Shown here: positions 54,014 through 62,812 of the stretch, piece after piece | Position numbering within the stretch: position 1 is the stretch's first letter | Layout: the number at the start of each line of letters is the position of its first letter | Assembly (NCBI RefSeq): GCF_007752535.1 | Contig: NZ_CP036426.1 | Coordinates: 1,116,001-1,180,000 of the forward strand | Source of the DNA: Tautonia plasticadhaerens | Lineage (GTDB): Bacteria; Planctomycetota; Planctomycetia; Isosphaerales; Isosphaeraceae | Length of the DNA stretch: 64,000 bases | Reading direction: 5' to 3' | Notes under the pieces: generated by a model | Database searches by the model: none | The model's input: only the letters and a program-made list of their open reading frames with translations | What the model was told of the DNA's origin: nothing | Made by a program: the position numbers and the translations under genes

Positions 54014-54814
54014 ATGTATCCCTTCTGGCCGACGCTCATCAAGCCGCTGATGATGGCGGCGGATCCGAGGACGATCGTCGAGGTCGGCTCCGAGGCCGGG
54101 AAGAACACGTCCAATCTCCTCGAATACTGCCGAGAGCGGGACGCGGTCCTGCACGCGATCGACCCGGCCCCCAAGTTCGACGTCGGCCGCTGGCAGCAGC
54201 AGCACGTCGGCCGACTCACCGTCCACCGCGGCCTCAGCCTCGAGATCCTGCCCCGGCTCAGCCACTACGATTGCGTCTTCCTCGACGGCGATCACAACTG
54301 GTACACCGTCCGGGAGGAGTTGCGGATCATCGATGAGACGGCGGCCCGCACCGGCCGACTGCTCCCCCTCGTCTTCTTGCACGACATGGGCTGGCCCTAC
54401 GCGCGTCGCGACCTCTACTACAATCCGGCCTCCATCCCCGAGGCGCACCGCCAGCCGTATCGCCGCAAGGGGATCGCCCCTGGCGCCTCGGCGCTGGCCG
54501 AACGTGGCGGCCACAACGCCGACCTCTGCAATGCCGAGCACGAGGGAGGCCCGCGCAACGGGGTACTGACGGCCGTCGAGGACTACGTGAAGGAGGCGGC
54601 CCGCCCGCTCAGGCTCGTCGTCATCCCCGGCTTCAGCGGGCTCGGCATCCTCTTCGACCCGGACCGCTTCGCGCAGACCCCGGCCTTCACGAAGCTCATC
54701 CAGAACTTCTCGCTCTCGCCCCTGCTCGCCCGGTACATCGAGACCCTCGAGCGGAGCCGGATCGCCTTGATGGTGCGGCCGGCACCGCAGCCCCCGCCGC
54801 CCGCCCCGCGCTGA
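54014..54814 (+). CDS. class I methyltransferase, Methyltransf_24-like
   Basis: A 266-residue enzyme: TIVEVGSEAGKNTSNLLEYC as motif I, AVLHAIDPAPKFD with the acidic residue, LTVHRGLSLEILPRL, then YDCVFLDGDHNWYTVREEL, the D-G-D-H motif typical of methyltransferase family 24. The LVFLHDMGWPYARRDLYYNP segment is typical of glycan methyltransferases. It is last in the four-gene cluster, starting 68 bases after the second glycosyltransferase. Confidence 0.85.
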   Translation: MYPFWPTLIKPLMMAADPRTIVEVGSEAGKNTSNLLEYCRERDAVLHAIDPAPKFDVGRWQQQHVGRLTVHRGLSLEILPRLSHYDCVFLDGDHNWYTVREELRIIDETAARTGRLLPLVFLHDMGWPYARRDLYYNPASIPEAHRQPYRRKGIAPGASALAERGGHNADLCNAEHEGGPRNGVLTAVEDYVKEAARPLRLVVIPGFSGLGILFDPDRFAQTPAFTKLIQNFSLSPLLARYIETLERSRIALMVRPAPQPPPPAPR

Positions 54815-55005
54815 CGTAGGGCCCGGCGCGGCGGGGGCTGCCCTCGGCCTCGCCTCGGGCCGTGGTCGGCGTCTCGATCGGCGGCAACGCCCGAGTCACG
54901 GCCCGGGGTGACCTCCGCCGCGCCGACCGGCCTGGGAGGCAACCGGAGGGGTCCGGTTCCCTCTCGGACAAGGCCCCGCGGGTCGAGGTGTTCGGCCGGG
55001 TCGAC

Positions 55006-55701
55006 TCAGCGGACGATCGGATAGAACCGTGAGAGGACCCCGGGGGAGACTCCCGAGGCCGCCGCGGCGGTGAGGGACCAGTTGCGCAGGGACTGGCCGA
55101 GGATGCCGTGCCGCCTCCAGCGCCGGGGGGAGACGTAGATCCGCTCCGGCAGCAGGGCGATCCGCCCCAGGCTCCGGAGCCGGAGGGCCAGGTAGACGTC
55201 GTCCATGAGCGGCACCTCGGGGAAGCCGCCGACCCGGTCGAAGGCCCACCTCGGCACGAAAACCCCCTGGTCGCCGTAGGGGAGCCCCGCCAGCCCGGCC
55301 CGGAGGTGGGCGGCGGCGTCGATGGTCCGGAAGGGAAGGTCCGGCGCGTCGACGCGCATCCGGAAGCAGCCGCCGGGGACCTTCGGACATCGCCCGACGA
55401 ACCGACGGAGCCGGGAGACCGATCCGGCCTCCAGCCGGCAGTCGGCGTGAAGGAAGAGGAGGACGTCCCCCCCGGCCTGCGACGCCCCCCGGTTTTGCTG
55501 CACGCCCCGCCCCCGGGGGGAGCGGACGACCCGGGCGCCCGAGGCCTGGGCCAGGTCGGCGGTGCCGTCCGCGCTGTCGCCGTCGGCGACGATCACCTCG
55601 TCGGCCCCCTGGGAGGCGAGGTGATCGAGGCAGGTGGCGATCGTGGCGGCCTCCTCGAGCGTCGGGATGATCACCGAGACCGAGACCCGGGGGGAGGACA
55701 T
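55006..55701 (-). CDS. TIGR04283-type GT2 glycosyltransferase
   Basis: A 231-residue GT-A enzyme: VSVIIPTLEEAATIATCLDH, EVIVADGDSADGTADLAQAS (the D-G-D nucleotide site), VRSPRGRGVQQNRGASQAGG, VLLFLHADCRLEAGSVSRL (DxD-like) and a terminal GGFPEVPLMDDVYLALRLRS. It matches the TIGR04283 family named for arsenosugar synthesis; most members are uncharacterised. Its ATG overlaps the stop of the preceding uronate isomerase-like gene by one base (TGATG), so the two are coupled. Confidence 0.9.
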   Translation of the reverse strand: MSSPRVSVSVIIPTLEEAATIATCLDHLASQGADEVIVADGDSADGTADLAQASGARVVRSPRGRGVQQNRGASQAGGDVLLFLHADCRLEAGSVSRLRRFVGRCPKVPGGCFRMRVDAPDLPFRTIDAAAHLRAGLAGLPYGDQGVFVPRWAFDRVGGFPEVPLMDDVYLALRLRSLGRIALLPERIYVSPRRWRRHGILGQSLRNWSLTAAAASGVSPGVLSRFYPIVR

Positions 55702-57020
55702 CAGCGGTGCAGGTCGTAGAGGTCCCGGGGGGAGTCGTGGAGGACCTGGGTGAGCAGCTCGGGCAGGTCCTCCTCCCGGGCGAAGCCCGCCTCGACCTGC
55801 CTGGCCAGGGCCGAGGCGATCGCCCGCTTCACCACCTGGAGCTTGCCGTAGGCCCACTCGACGGAGTAGGCGTCGCTCAGGTAGGCGCAGAACTTGGTCA
55901 TCGGCACCACCTGGGACCGCAGCGAGAAGTGCCGCTCGATCAGGGAGGGGAAGAAGGTATGCCACCAGTATCCCGAGGTGTAGACGTTCGGGAACTGCCG
56001 GGCGAGCACGACGACCTCCTGCGAGAGGACGTCGGAGGCCATCATCAGGTCGAAACGGGCGTTCCCGAATTGGTGGAAGGCGCGGGCCATCTCGCTGGTC
56101 CACTCGGGCTGGAAGCGGGGGATGCTCTTGCCGTCGCAGATGAAGTACTCGGCCCCGACGGCGATCTGGACCGCCTTCCCGTGCTGGTGGTGCCACTCCA
56201 GCAGCGACCAGGTGACGAAGTGAGTGATGGCGTCGATCTCCTGCTCGGAGATCGTCGCGTCGTCGGCCGCCTTGGAGAGGGCGAGCCGGACCTGGGGCTC
56301 GTCGGGCTTTCGGAATCGCTGCTCGATCGGGATGAAGGTGTTGGTGAATCGGACCGGGCCGGTCACGGTCCGGTCGAGCCAGTCGAAGAGGCCCTGCTTG
56401 AGCGCCTCGGCGGTGCCGGGACGGTCCCCCAGCACCTGGAAGAGGGCCTCGACGTATTCCTGCTTGACGTGCCGGCCGGTGAAGAACGGCTCCAGATCGG
56501 TGGCGACCCCGGGGCAGAACAGGTAGTGGGCGTCGAGCATGAACAGGGCGTCGGCCGCGGCCGGGCTGGACGCCTCGCCCCGGTTACCCAGGCTGGTGAC
56601 GAAGGTACGGATGTTGCAGCGGTCGCGGAGCACGTGAGACGGCCACTCGGGGTCGGACCCCTTCGAGGCCACCCGGTCGAGCAGGGCCCGGTAGTTCGAC
56701 TCGGTCACCGCCGGCTCGTCGAAGTCGTAGAGGTCCCAGAGGATGCGATGGACGCACCAGGACATCGCCGTGTTCCGCATCCGGGCCAGGTACGGGATCG
56801 TCCGCCGGATGCGTTCGTCGACCGGCAAGCTCGGGTCGAGATCCGACCTCGGCATGCCCACGGCGATCAGCTCGGTCTGGACCCAGTGGTAGCCGAGCAA
56901 GGCGGCAAGATCCGGCGCCGAGGGGCGGTCGCAATGGATGTGCGTATGGGGGTCGATGATCGGGGTCGCGTCGATGAGGCGCTCGATCGACTGGGCCAGG
57001 CCCGGCATCGTGGTGAACAT
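55701..57020 (-). CDS. uronate (glucuronate) isomerase-like protein
   Basis: A 439-residue amidohydrolase-fold protein. The N-terminal metal site is IIDPHTHIHCDRPSAPDLAA, followed by LLGYHWVQTELIAVGMPRSD, typical of uronate isomerases; AVQIAVGAEYFICDG and PNVYTSGYWWHTFFPSLIER supply later metal and substrate residues. It should interconvert glucuronate and fructuronate, or act on a related uronic acid, in the cytosol. Planctomycete members are divergent from E. coli UxaC, so the exact substrate is unknown. The TGATG overlap couples it to the glycosyltransferase. Confidence 0.85.
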   Translation of the reverse strand: MFTTMPGLAQSIERLIDATPIIDPHTHIHCDRPSAPDLAALLGYHWVQTELIAVGMPRSDLDPSLPVDERIRRTIPYLARMRNTAMSWCVHRILWDLYDFDEPAVTESNYRALLDRVASKGSDPEWPSHVLRDRCNIRTFVTSLGNRGEASSPAAADALFMLDAHYLFCPGVATDLEPFFTGRHVKQEYVEALFQVLGDRPGTAEALKQGLFDWLDRTVTGPVRFTNTFIPIEQRFRKPDEPQVRLALSKAADDATISEQEIDAITHFVTWSLLEWHHQHGKAVQIAVGAEYFICDGKSIPRFQPEWTSEMARAFHQFGNARFDLMMASDVLSQEVVVLARQFPNVYTSGYWWHTFFPSLIERHFSLRSQVVPMTKFCAYLSDAYSVEWAYGKLQVVKRAIASALARQVEAGFAREEDLPELLTQVLHDSPRDLYDLHR

Positions 57021-57160
57021 GGGGGGCGGGTCCGATCGTGGCGTTGGGGGGGCCTCGCGGCGGGGCGGGAAGGGCAGCATTCTCGGCCCCGCCGGGGCGT
57101 CTGTCAACGAACCCCCGATGCGCCTGACGGGCCGGCGATGCCGACCGTGGACCGATCCGG

Positions 57161-57166
57161 TATAAT
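57161..57166 (+). promoter_or_regulatory. consensus -10 element before the UvrB/UvrC-motif gene
   Basis: A perfect TATAAT 67 bases before the ATG at 57234, in sequence otherwise rich in G and C. No convincing -35. Confidence 0.45.
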
Positions 57167-57233
57167 GCAGTCGGGACTCTCCGAGCGCCACCCCAAGGAC
57201 CCGGACCCCTTGGCCGCCGAACCGGGAGATTCT

Positions 57234-58046
57234 ATGCGGCGCGACATCGACGAGGCCCTCAAGGGCTGGCCCTACGATCCGGAGCTCGACGAGGTCGAGG
57301 CCCGGGAGATCCGCGCCCGGGACGGCCGGACGGTGGTCCAACTCCGGATCGACCTGGGACTCTTGCAGATGGAGCTCGACGACCGGCCCGACGGGGCCCG
57401 GCCCCGGGGCTTCGCCACCTATCTCGATTACCTCAGGCATCGTTCCCGGATCCGCCGGAGGCGGCGGAATGACCCGGTCGACTCCGGCCCGTCCGGCTGG
57501 ACGATGTCGCCGGAACACTGCTCCGAGGCCGACCGGGAGCTGGTCCAGTTCTATCACCGCCGGGTCGCCATGCTCTCGTTGCAGCACTACGACCGGGCCT
57601 TGCGGGACGCCGACCACAGCCTCGCGCTGATGGACTTCATCGCCGACTTCGGCCCGACGGCCGAGTACGTCGACCGCCACGAGCGGCTCCGGGGCGGCAT
57701 CCTCTTCGACCGCACCCAGGCCGCCGCGGCGATGGCCCTGGAGCGGACCAGCCCCGAGGAGGCGATCGACGCCATCCGGGACGGGATCGGCCGCCTGGAG
57801 CGGCACTCCCAGGACCACCTCGACGCCGACGACCCGGGGCGCCTCGAGTTCCTCGCCGAACCCGAGCAGCCGGAGACCTCGGCGATCGCCTACGTCGAGC
57901 GGCTCCGGAGGCTGGAGAAGGAAGTCCGGCACCATTTCGAGGTCCCGAAGACCCTCCGCGAACAGCTCGACGAGGCCGTCGAGCACGAGGACTACGAGCG
58001 GGCCGCCCGGCTCCGGGACCAGATCAACTCCCGGGCCGGCGGTTGA
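57234..58046 (+). CDS. UvrB/UvrC-motif protein
   Basis: A 270-residue soluble protein. The N-terminal 30 residues (MRRDIDEALKGWPYDPELDE) and the middle part, with two helices and many R residues, are not in a family I recognise. The last 40 residues, TLREQLDEAVEHEDYERAAR followed by LRDQIN, form a UVR motif, the helical hairpin that in UvrB and UvrC mediates their contact and in McsA-like proteins binds partners. ATG 57234 follows GGGAG. It is transcribed alone, divergent from the isomerase gene. Confidence 0.85.
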   Translation: MRRDIDEALKGWPYDPELDEVEAREIRARDGRTVVQLRIDLGLLQMELDDRPDGARPRGFATYLDYLRHRSRIRRRRRNDPVDSGPSGWTMSPEHCSEADRELVQFYHRRVAMLSLQHYDRALRDADHSLALMDFIADFGPTAEYVDRHERLRGGILFDRTQAAAAMALERTSPEEAIDAIRDGIGRLERHSQDHLDADDPGRLEFLAEPEQPETSAIAYVERLRRLEKEVRHHFEVPKTLREQLDEAVEHEDYERAARLRDQINSRAGG

Positions 58047-58060
58047 CCCCGATCGGATGG

Positions 58061-58098
58061 CCCTCCCCCGCTCTCCCCCCGCCCGGTGAGGGGGAGGG
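58061..58098. terminator. hairpin between convergent genes
   Basis: CCCTCCCCC (58061-58069) pairs with GGGGGAGGG (58090-58098) around a 20-nt loop, after the UvrB/UvrC-motif gene and before the stop of pyrK. The sequence resembles the repeat near 62.9 kb. Confidence 0.4.
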
Positions 58099-58262
58099 GG
58101 CCTCGGACGCCGCGACCCGGCCCCGGACGCCACCCGCCCGATCCGGCCTCCGTCGGCCCGATCCCCCGGCGACGGGGGAGCCGCTCGGGTCGCCCCGACG
58201 AGGCGACCCCGCCCCCCATCCCGGAGCGCGACGGGCGGCGATCCATCCCGGTCGAGGGGGCC

Positions 58263-59156
58263 TCAATGCCCGCCCCCGATCGGCCAGGCGACCTCGGAGG
58301 CCGGGACGATCGGCCCCTCGACGCAGACCCGTCGGAGGTCGGTCGAGCCGTCGGCCTGGCGGATCGGCACCACGCAGCTGAAGCAGGCGCCGAAGCCGCA
58401 CGCCATCTGGTTCTCCAGGGAGACGTCGCAGGGGATCCCCTCCCGGTCGGCGATCTCGGCCAGGGCGCCCAGCATCGGCGGCGGGCCGCAGCCGACTAAT
58501 TTCGAGGGGCGGGGGCCCCGGCGGAGCCGGCCTTCGAGCAGCCCGGTCACCAGCCCGTGGTGGCCGGCCGAGCCGTCGTCGGTGGCGAGCCGGACGGCGA
58601 TCCCGGCGGCCTCGAACGCCTCGATCTCGGCGGCGAGGTCGGCCGAGCGGACCCCGTAGAGCAGCTCGGCCGAGGAGGCGGGCGAGCCGGAATGATCGAC
58701 GGCCGGAGTCCCGTATGATTGCCGCCCCGTCCACCATCGGCCGAGGGCGAGGAACGGGGTCTGGCCGATCCCCCCGGCGACGAAGGTGACCGGGCCGCCG
58801 TCCCCGGGGGGGGGGCCGAAGCCGTTGCCGAGCGGCCCCCAGGCCTCGACCCGGTCGCCCGGGCGGCGTCCGGCCAGGGCGGCGGTCCCCCGACCGAGGA
58901 CGAGGTAGACCACGTCGATCGCCTCGGGCGTCCCCGAGGGGCCGGGCACCGTGTCGTACAGGGCGAAGGGGCGGCCGAAGAAGGGGTCGGTCGACCCGGG
59001 GCGGGTCGGCCGGATCATGAGGAACTGGCCGGGCAGGATGGCCCGGGCCATCTCCGGGGCGAGCAAGCGGATCCGGTAGGTGTCCCGGGCGACCCGGACG
59101 TTCTCGACGACCTTGACCGATCGGTGGCTCGCGCTCGGCGGGGCGTCGGCAATCAT
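58263..59156 (-). CDS. pyrK: dihydroorotate dehydrogenase electron transfer subunit
   Basis: A 297-residue flavoprotein of the ferredoxin reductase fold. It has the FAD site RPFALYD, the NAD-type loop VTFVAGGIGQTPFLAL, LVGCGPPPMLGALAEI and a C-terminal 2Fe-2S site MACGFGACFSCVV with a last Cys in RRVCVEGPIV. PyrK passes electrons from NADH to the PyrD subunit that oxidises dihydroorotate in pyrimidine synthesis. No pyrD is near in the window. It is transcribed after the pseudouridine synthase with a 118-base gap. Confidence 0.92.
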   Translation of the reverse strand: MIADAPPSASHRSVKVVENVRVARDTYRIRLLAPEMARAILPGQFLMIRPTRPGSTDPFFGRPFALYDTVPGPSGTPEAIDVVYLVLGRGTAALAGRRPGDRVEAWGPLGNGFGPPPGDGGPVTFVAGGIGQTPFLALGRWWTGRQSYGTPAVDHSGSPASSAELLYGVRSADLAAEIEAFEAAGIAVRLATDDGSAGHHGLVTGLLEGRLRRGPRPSKLVGCGPPPMLGALAEIADREGIPCDVSLENQMACGFGACFSCVVPIRQADGSTDLRRVCVEGPIVPASEVAWPIGGGH

Positions 59157-59274
59157 CGGTCGGGATCTCCGGGCGATCGGGGGAACGCGGCGGCCTGGGT
59201 TCACCGACCGGGCGGGCCGAGGACCGGGGCGGGCCCCCGGCCGTCGGCCCCGGTCCTCGATCGGCGTCCGTCGA

Positions 59275-60960
59275 TCATTCGTCGTCCGACCGCTTGGACC
59301 GCCTGGACTTGGGCAGCGGCTTCGGCCGTCGCTTGATGACGGGCCCGGGGGGCTTGGGGACGGGGCCTCCCCGCGAGGGCCGACGGCCCCGGCCGCCGGG
59401 CGGAGGGGGGCCGCCGCCCTGGAGGGCGGGGCCGCCGCCCGCGCCGGCCGACTTGCGACGGGGGGGGCCGCCGGGGCCGGACGGGCCCCGGCCACGCCCT
59501 CCGGGGCCGCCGCCGTTGCCGTTGCCGGGTCCGCCGCCGGCCCGGGGGCGGCCGGCGGGCCTCCGGGGGGGGCCTCCGGGGGTGGGGCCGGTCGGCAGGC
59601 CGGCGGGGCGTCGGGCCCGTCCGGCCGGGGGCGGCGGGCCGTCGCCGCCGTCCCGGCCGACGGGGGAGATCGGCGGGACCAGGACCTCGTCGGCACCGTC
59701 GTCGACCGGGCGTCGGGGGGGGCGGCGGCCGGCGGGGCCGACCGGCGGGGGGGAGGAGGCGCCGACGGGCCCTCGCCCCGGGGCCCCGCCGGGGCGTCGG
59801 CCGCCCTGGCCCTGCGGCGGGCCCTGGTCCCGGCCGAACCGGGGGCCGGCGGGGCGCCGGCCCCGGGGGGCGTCGGCCCCGCCGACGAGGTGGCCCATGC
59901 CGGACCGGGGTCCCGCGGGCGCGGGCCCCGAGGCGTCCCGCCCCCGGGACCGCCGGGGGGTGGGCTCCCGGCGGTCCTGGCGACGGGAGGAGAGGGATTC
60001 CCCGTCGGCCGCCCGGCGGAGCAGGCTGACCTCCTCGGGGTCCAGGTGGCGCCACTGGCCGGCGGCGAGCCCCTTGAGGGTGACCGGCCCGACGGCGATC
60101 CGGGTCAGGCGCATGACCTTGTGGCCGAGCTTGGCGAGCATCCGCCGCACTTCCCGGTTCTTCCCCTCGGCCAGCGTCAACTCGATCATCGTCGCCTCGC
60201 CGTGGTGCGACTTCTCGTTGACGAACCGGGCGTCCCGGGCCCGGGCCTTCCCCTCGGAGAGCCAGACCCCTTCCACCAGCTTGTCCAGCACCTCGGGCCC
60301 CGGCTTGCCGGCGACCAGCACCCGGTAGACCTTCTCCACGCCGTAGCGCGGGTGGGCCAGGCGGTTGGCCAGCTCGCCGTCATTGGTCAGCAGGATCAGG
60401 CCGGTGCTGTCCTCGTCGAGCCGCCCGATCGGGTAGACGCGCTGGGGGAGGTCGGGCACCAAGTCGATCACCCGGGGGCGGCCGGCGGGGTCGGCGTTGG
60501 AGGAGATGAACCCCTTGGGCTTGTAGACGGCGACGTAGACGACCTTCTCCTGCCTGACCCGCTCGCCGTCGACGGTGATGGCCACCCGGTTGGGGTCGAC
60601 CTTCGTGGCCAGGTCCCGGACGACCTGGCCGTCGACGGTGACCCGGCCCTGGAGGATCAGCTCCTCGACCGCCCGTCGCGAGCCGTGGCCGGCGGCGGCG
60701 AGGATCTTGTTCAGCCGCTCGGCGCCAGCCTGTTCGGGAGACCGGGGGAGTGCGGGTCGGCCCGGGGCGTGGGGCCGCCGGGGGCCGGTGCCCGGCCGGC
60801 CGGCCGGCTTCGGGCCCCCGGCGTTCGACTGGAAGGGCCGGGGGGGGCCCCCGGATCGGGGGCGGCCACCCGGCGTGCCGCCCTGGAAGGGGCGGGGGCC
60901 GTCGGAGCCGGCGCGTCGGGGAGGCGGGCCACCGCCTCGGCGGGGTGGGCGTTGGGCCAT
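59275..60960 (-). CDS. rRNA pseudouridine synthase, RluB-like, with long low-complexity tails
   Basis: A 561-residue protein. An S4 RNA-binding domain (ERLNKILAAAGHGSRRAVEE, about residues 80-125) precedes the RsuA-type catalytic core with PIGRLDEDSTGLILLTNDGE, the catalytic Asp in GRLDEDS, and LAEGKNREVRRMLAKLGHKV. Usual members have 230-300 residues; here about 80 residues rich in G, P and R precede the core and about 250 residues of the same kind follow. Such tails may bind RNA or cause phase separation, which is inference. AGGAAG lies 7 bases before the ATG. Confidence 0.92.
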   Translation of the reverse strand: MAQRPPRRGGGPPPRRAGSDGPRPFQGGTPGGRPRSGGPPRPFQSNAGGPKPAGRPGTGPRRPHAPGRPALPRSPEQAGAERLNKILAAAGHGSRRAVEELILQGRVTVDGQVVRDLATKVDPNRVAITVDGERVRQEKVVYVAVYKPKGFISSNADPAGRPRVIDLVPDLPQRVYPIGRLDEDSTGLILLTNDGELANRLAHPRYGVEKVYRVLVAGKPGPEVLDKLVEGVWLSEGKARARDARFVNEKSHHGEATMIELTLAEGKNREVRRMLAKLGHKVMRLTRIAVGPVTLKGLAAGQWRHLDPEEVSLLRRAADGESLSSRRQDRREPTPRRSRGRDASGPAPAGPRSGMGHLVGGADAPRGRRPAGPRFGRDQGPPQGQGGRRPGGAPGRGPVGASSPPPVGPAGRRPPRRPVDDGADEVLVPPISPVGRDGGDGPPPPAGRARRPAGLPTGPTPGGPPRRPAGRPRAGGGPGNGNGGGPGGRGRGPSGPGGPPRRKSAGAGGGPALQGGGPPPPGGRGRRPSRGGPVPKPPGPVIKRRPKPLPKSRRSKRSDDE

Positions 60961-61249
60961 GGGATCACTTCCTGCGTCGGCGGACGCGAAGGGAGGGGAC
61001 GGATTGACGCGGGGCGCCGCCGAATCGGGGACGGGTCGGCGTGTCGTCGATCGTGGGTCTGGACGTCGGACCTTCGAGTATACGATCGCCGGGGCGTCCG
61101 GTTCCAGGGATCGATCGGGAATCGGGGAGGCCGATCTGCCGGTCGCGGGGGGGCCGGCCTCCCCGCGTCGGCGTCCCGGCCGAACCGACCCTCGACCTGA
61201 GTTCGATCGGCCGACGCCCGCCTCCGGGCGTCACGGGAGGATTCCCGGG

Positions 61250-61790
61250 CGGGAAGCGGCCGGTGCGCCGACGTGCGGGACGGGGGTCGAGGCGCAAGTT
61301 GTTTTGTAATCGTGTGTTGGAGACTCGGAGTCGGGGCGAAATGGGTTCGCTCCGACGCGGCGCACCGGCCCGATCGGGCCGCCGCCCCCGGCCGGGGACG
61401 CCCGAGCCGGGGGGATGGCCTCGCCGATCGGGGGGCGGTCGCATCGGGTGCAAGTCGGCACCGGCTCGGGGTCGGAATCGGCCCGGGAGGCGGTCGGTGC
61501 GCCGGAGGCGAATCGGGGTCGATTCCTGGAAACTGTTTTCTTGGAATGAGTTGCGATAAATGGTGGCGGGCAAAATGGGTTCGCTCCGCACAGGGCTTCC
61601 AGGCAGGCACCCGAACCGGGGGACGCGAGTCGGGGCCGGAACCTTCGGGGAAAGGGGGATCGGGCGGGGGCGCGGTCAGTGCGCAAGGATCCCGAAGGAA
61701 GCGATCTTTGTAACCTGTTTGTTCGTTGGTGCTTGTGTTGCGAGGTCGTGTCGGAAATGGGTTCGCTCCGTCTCGGCGCACCGGGTACCC
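61250..61790. repeat. three irregularly spaced copies of a repeat module
   Basis: The 16-mer AAATGGGTTCGCTCCG occurs at 61339-61354, 61573-61588 and 61755-61770, spaced 234 and 182 bases. Each is preceded by an AT-rich patch (TTGTTTTGTAAT, CTGTTTTCTTGGAAT, CTTTGTAACCTGTTTG) and, roughly 80-100 bases upstream, by GGTCGGTGCGC or a close variant; copies 1 and 3 are followed by GGCGCACCGG. The sequence between is GC-rich and unlike. It looks like an interspersed repeat family or a structured non-coding element. Confidence 0.7.
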
Positions 61791-61945
61791 CGGCCGTGCT
61801 CGCCGGCATGGGACGGGTCGGACCGCGGGGGGAGAGGGCTCTCGCCCGCCGATCGGGCCCGGGTCGAGCCGGGGCCTCGAACGGCCGGTCGGGGGTCGAT
61901 CGGGAGGGGAGGCGGTGCGGGAGGAGCATCGAGGTCGTCACGGGG

Positions 61946-61975
61946 GTCGGGTCGAGTCGAGTCGGGTCGGGTCGG
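61946..61975. repeat. pentamer microsatellite
   Basis: Six tandem pentamers of the forms GTCGG and GTCGA. A slippage-prone simple repeat without a gene. Confidence 0.8.
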
Positions 61976-62117
61976 TCGAGGAGCGGTCCGGGTCGGGGGT
62001 GGACGCGGTCGCCCTCCCACTCATAAAGATCGTGAGCCGGGGCGATTTCAGTCATCGAATCCGCCGATCGGCATCCGAGGAGGCCGGGGGTGCCGGGCCG
62101 CCCGGGGGACCGTTCGG

Positions 62118-62146
62118 TTGAATCCGGGGGGGGCGGTTGCTATGAC
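62118..62146 (+). promoter_or_regulatory. promoter of the peroxiredoxin gene
   Basis: TTGAAT (62118-62123), 17 bases, TATGAC (62141-62146); each matches four of six. About 125 bases before the ATG. Confidence 0.4.
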
Positions 62147-62272
62147 GAGAGGGGTCGGCCGCGCCCCCGAGACGCGTCGGGGGGCGGCCGGTCGACCGGC
62201 CGGGACCGGGAGGGACCGCCGGATCGGGTCGCCCCGCATGCCTTGATTCGCACCCCAAGGGAGTCGACTTCC

Positions 62273-62812
62273 ATGACGCGATCCATCGGACGGGCGCTCG
62301 TCGCCGCCGGCCTGGCCCTGGCGTTTGCCCTGCCGGCCTCGGCCCAGGACGAGATGCCGAAGGTCGGCGATCAGGCGCCCGAGTTCACCATGACGGGCTC
62401 CGACGGCAAGGACTACTCGCTCTCCGACTTCAAGGGGGAGAAGGCCGTGGTCCTCGCCTGGTTCCCCAAGGCGTTCACCGGCGGCTGCACAAAGCAATGC
62501 ACGGCCTACGCCCAGCAGGGGGACCTGCTGAAGGACCTGAACGTCGCCTACTTCACCGCCAGCACCGACACGGTGGAGGACAACACGAAGTTCGCCGAGT
62601 CGGTGGGGGCCGACTACCCGATCCTCAGCGACCCGGGCGGCGAGGTCGCCAAGAAGTACGGCGTGATGATGCCCGACCGTCCGCTGGCCAAGCGGGTGAC
62701 CTTCTACATCGACAAGGAGGGGATCGTCCGGGGCATCGACACGATGATCGTCACCGAGGACGCCGGCGCCGAGACGGCCGAGATGCTCAAGGAGCTGGGC
62801 CTGACCGAGTGA
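62273..62812 (+). CDS. exported peroxiredoxin (AhpC/TSA, BCP-like)
   Basis: A 179-residue protein with a signal peptide ([17 protein letters not shown]) and a peroxiredoxin domain: [20 protein letters not shown], the peroxidatic Cys in [14 protein letters not shown], a T/S pair in [16 protein letters not shown] and [17 protein letters not shown]. It reduces hydrogen peroxide or alkyl hydroperoxides; the Cys in TKQC, 4 residues after the first, is the BCP-type resolving position. Export suggests that it protects the envelope and needs a periplasmic reductant. AGGGAG lies 10 bases before the ATG. Confidence 0.93.
   Translation: MTRSIGRALVAAGLALAFALPASAQDEMPKVGDQAPEFTMTGSDGKDYSLSDFKGEKAVVLAWFPKAFTGGCTKQCTAYAQQGDLLKDLNVAYFTASTDTVEDNTKFAESVGADYPILSDPGGEVAKKYGVMMPDRPLAKRVTFYIDKEGIVRGIDTMIVTEDAGAETAEMLKELGLTE

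Larger units (their letters stand above)
60961..62272. other. gene-free region with irregular repeats, 1.3 kb
   Basis: Between the divergent pseudouridine synthase and peroxiredoxin genes. It holds three copies of a 16-base sequence with associated sequence (61250-61790), a pentamer repeat (61946-61975) and a promoter-like pair for the peroxiredoxin gene. No open frame here shows a domain or a normal codon pattern. Confidence 0.6.

Noticed and set aside
61041-62055. Several overlapping open frames on both strands of the repeat region
   Set aside because: They differ in every frame, contain no domains and follow the repeat units, not codon structure.
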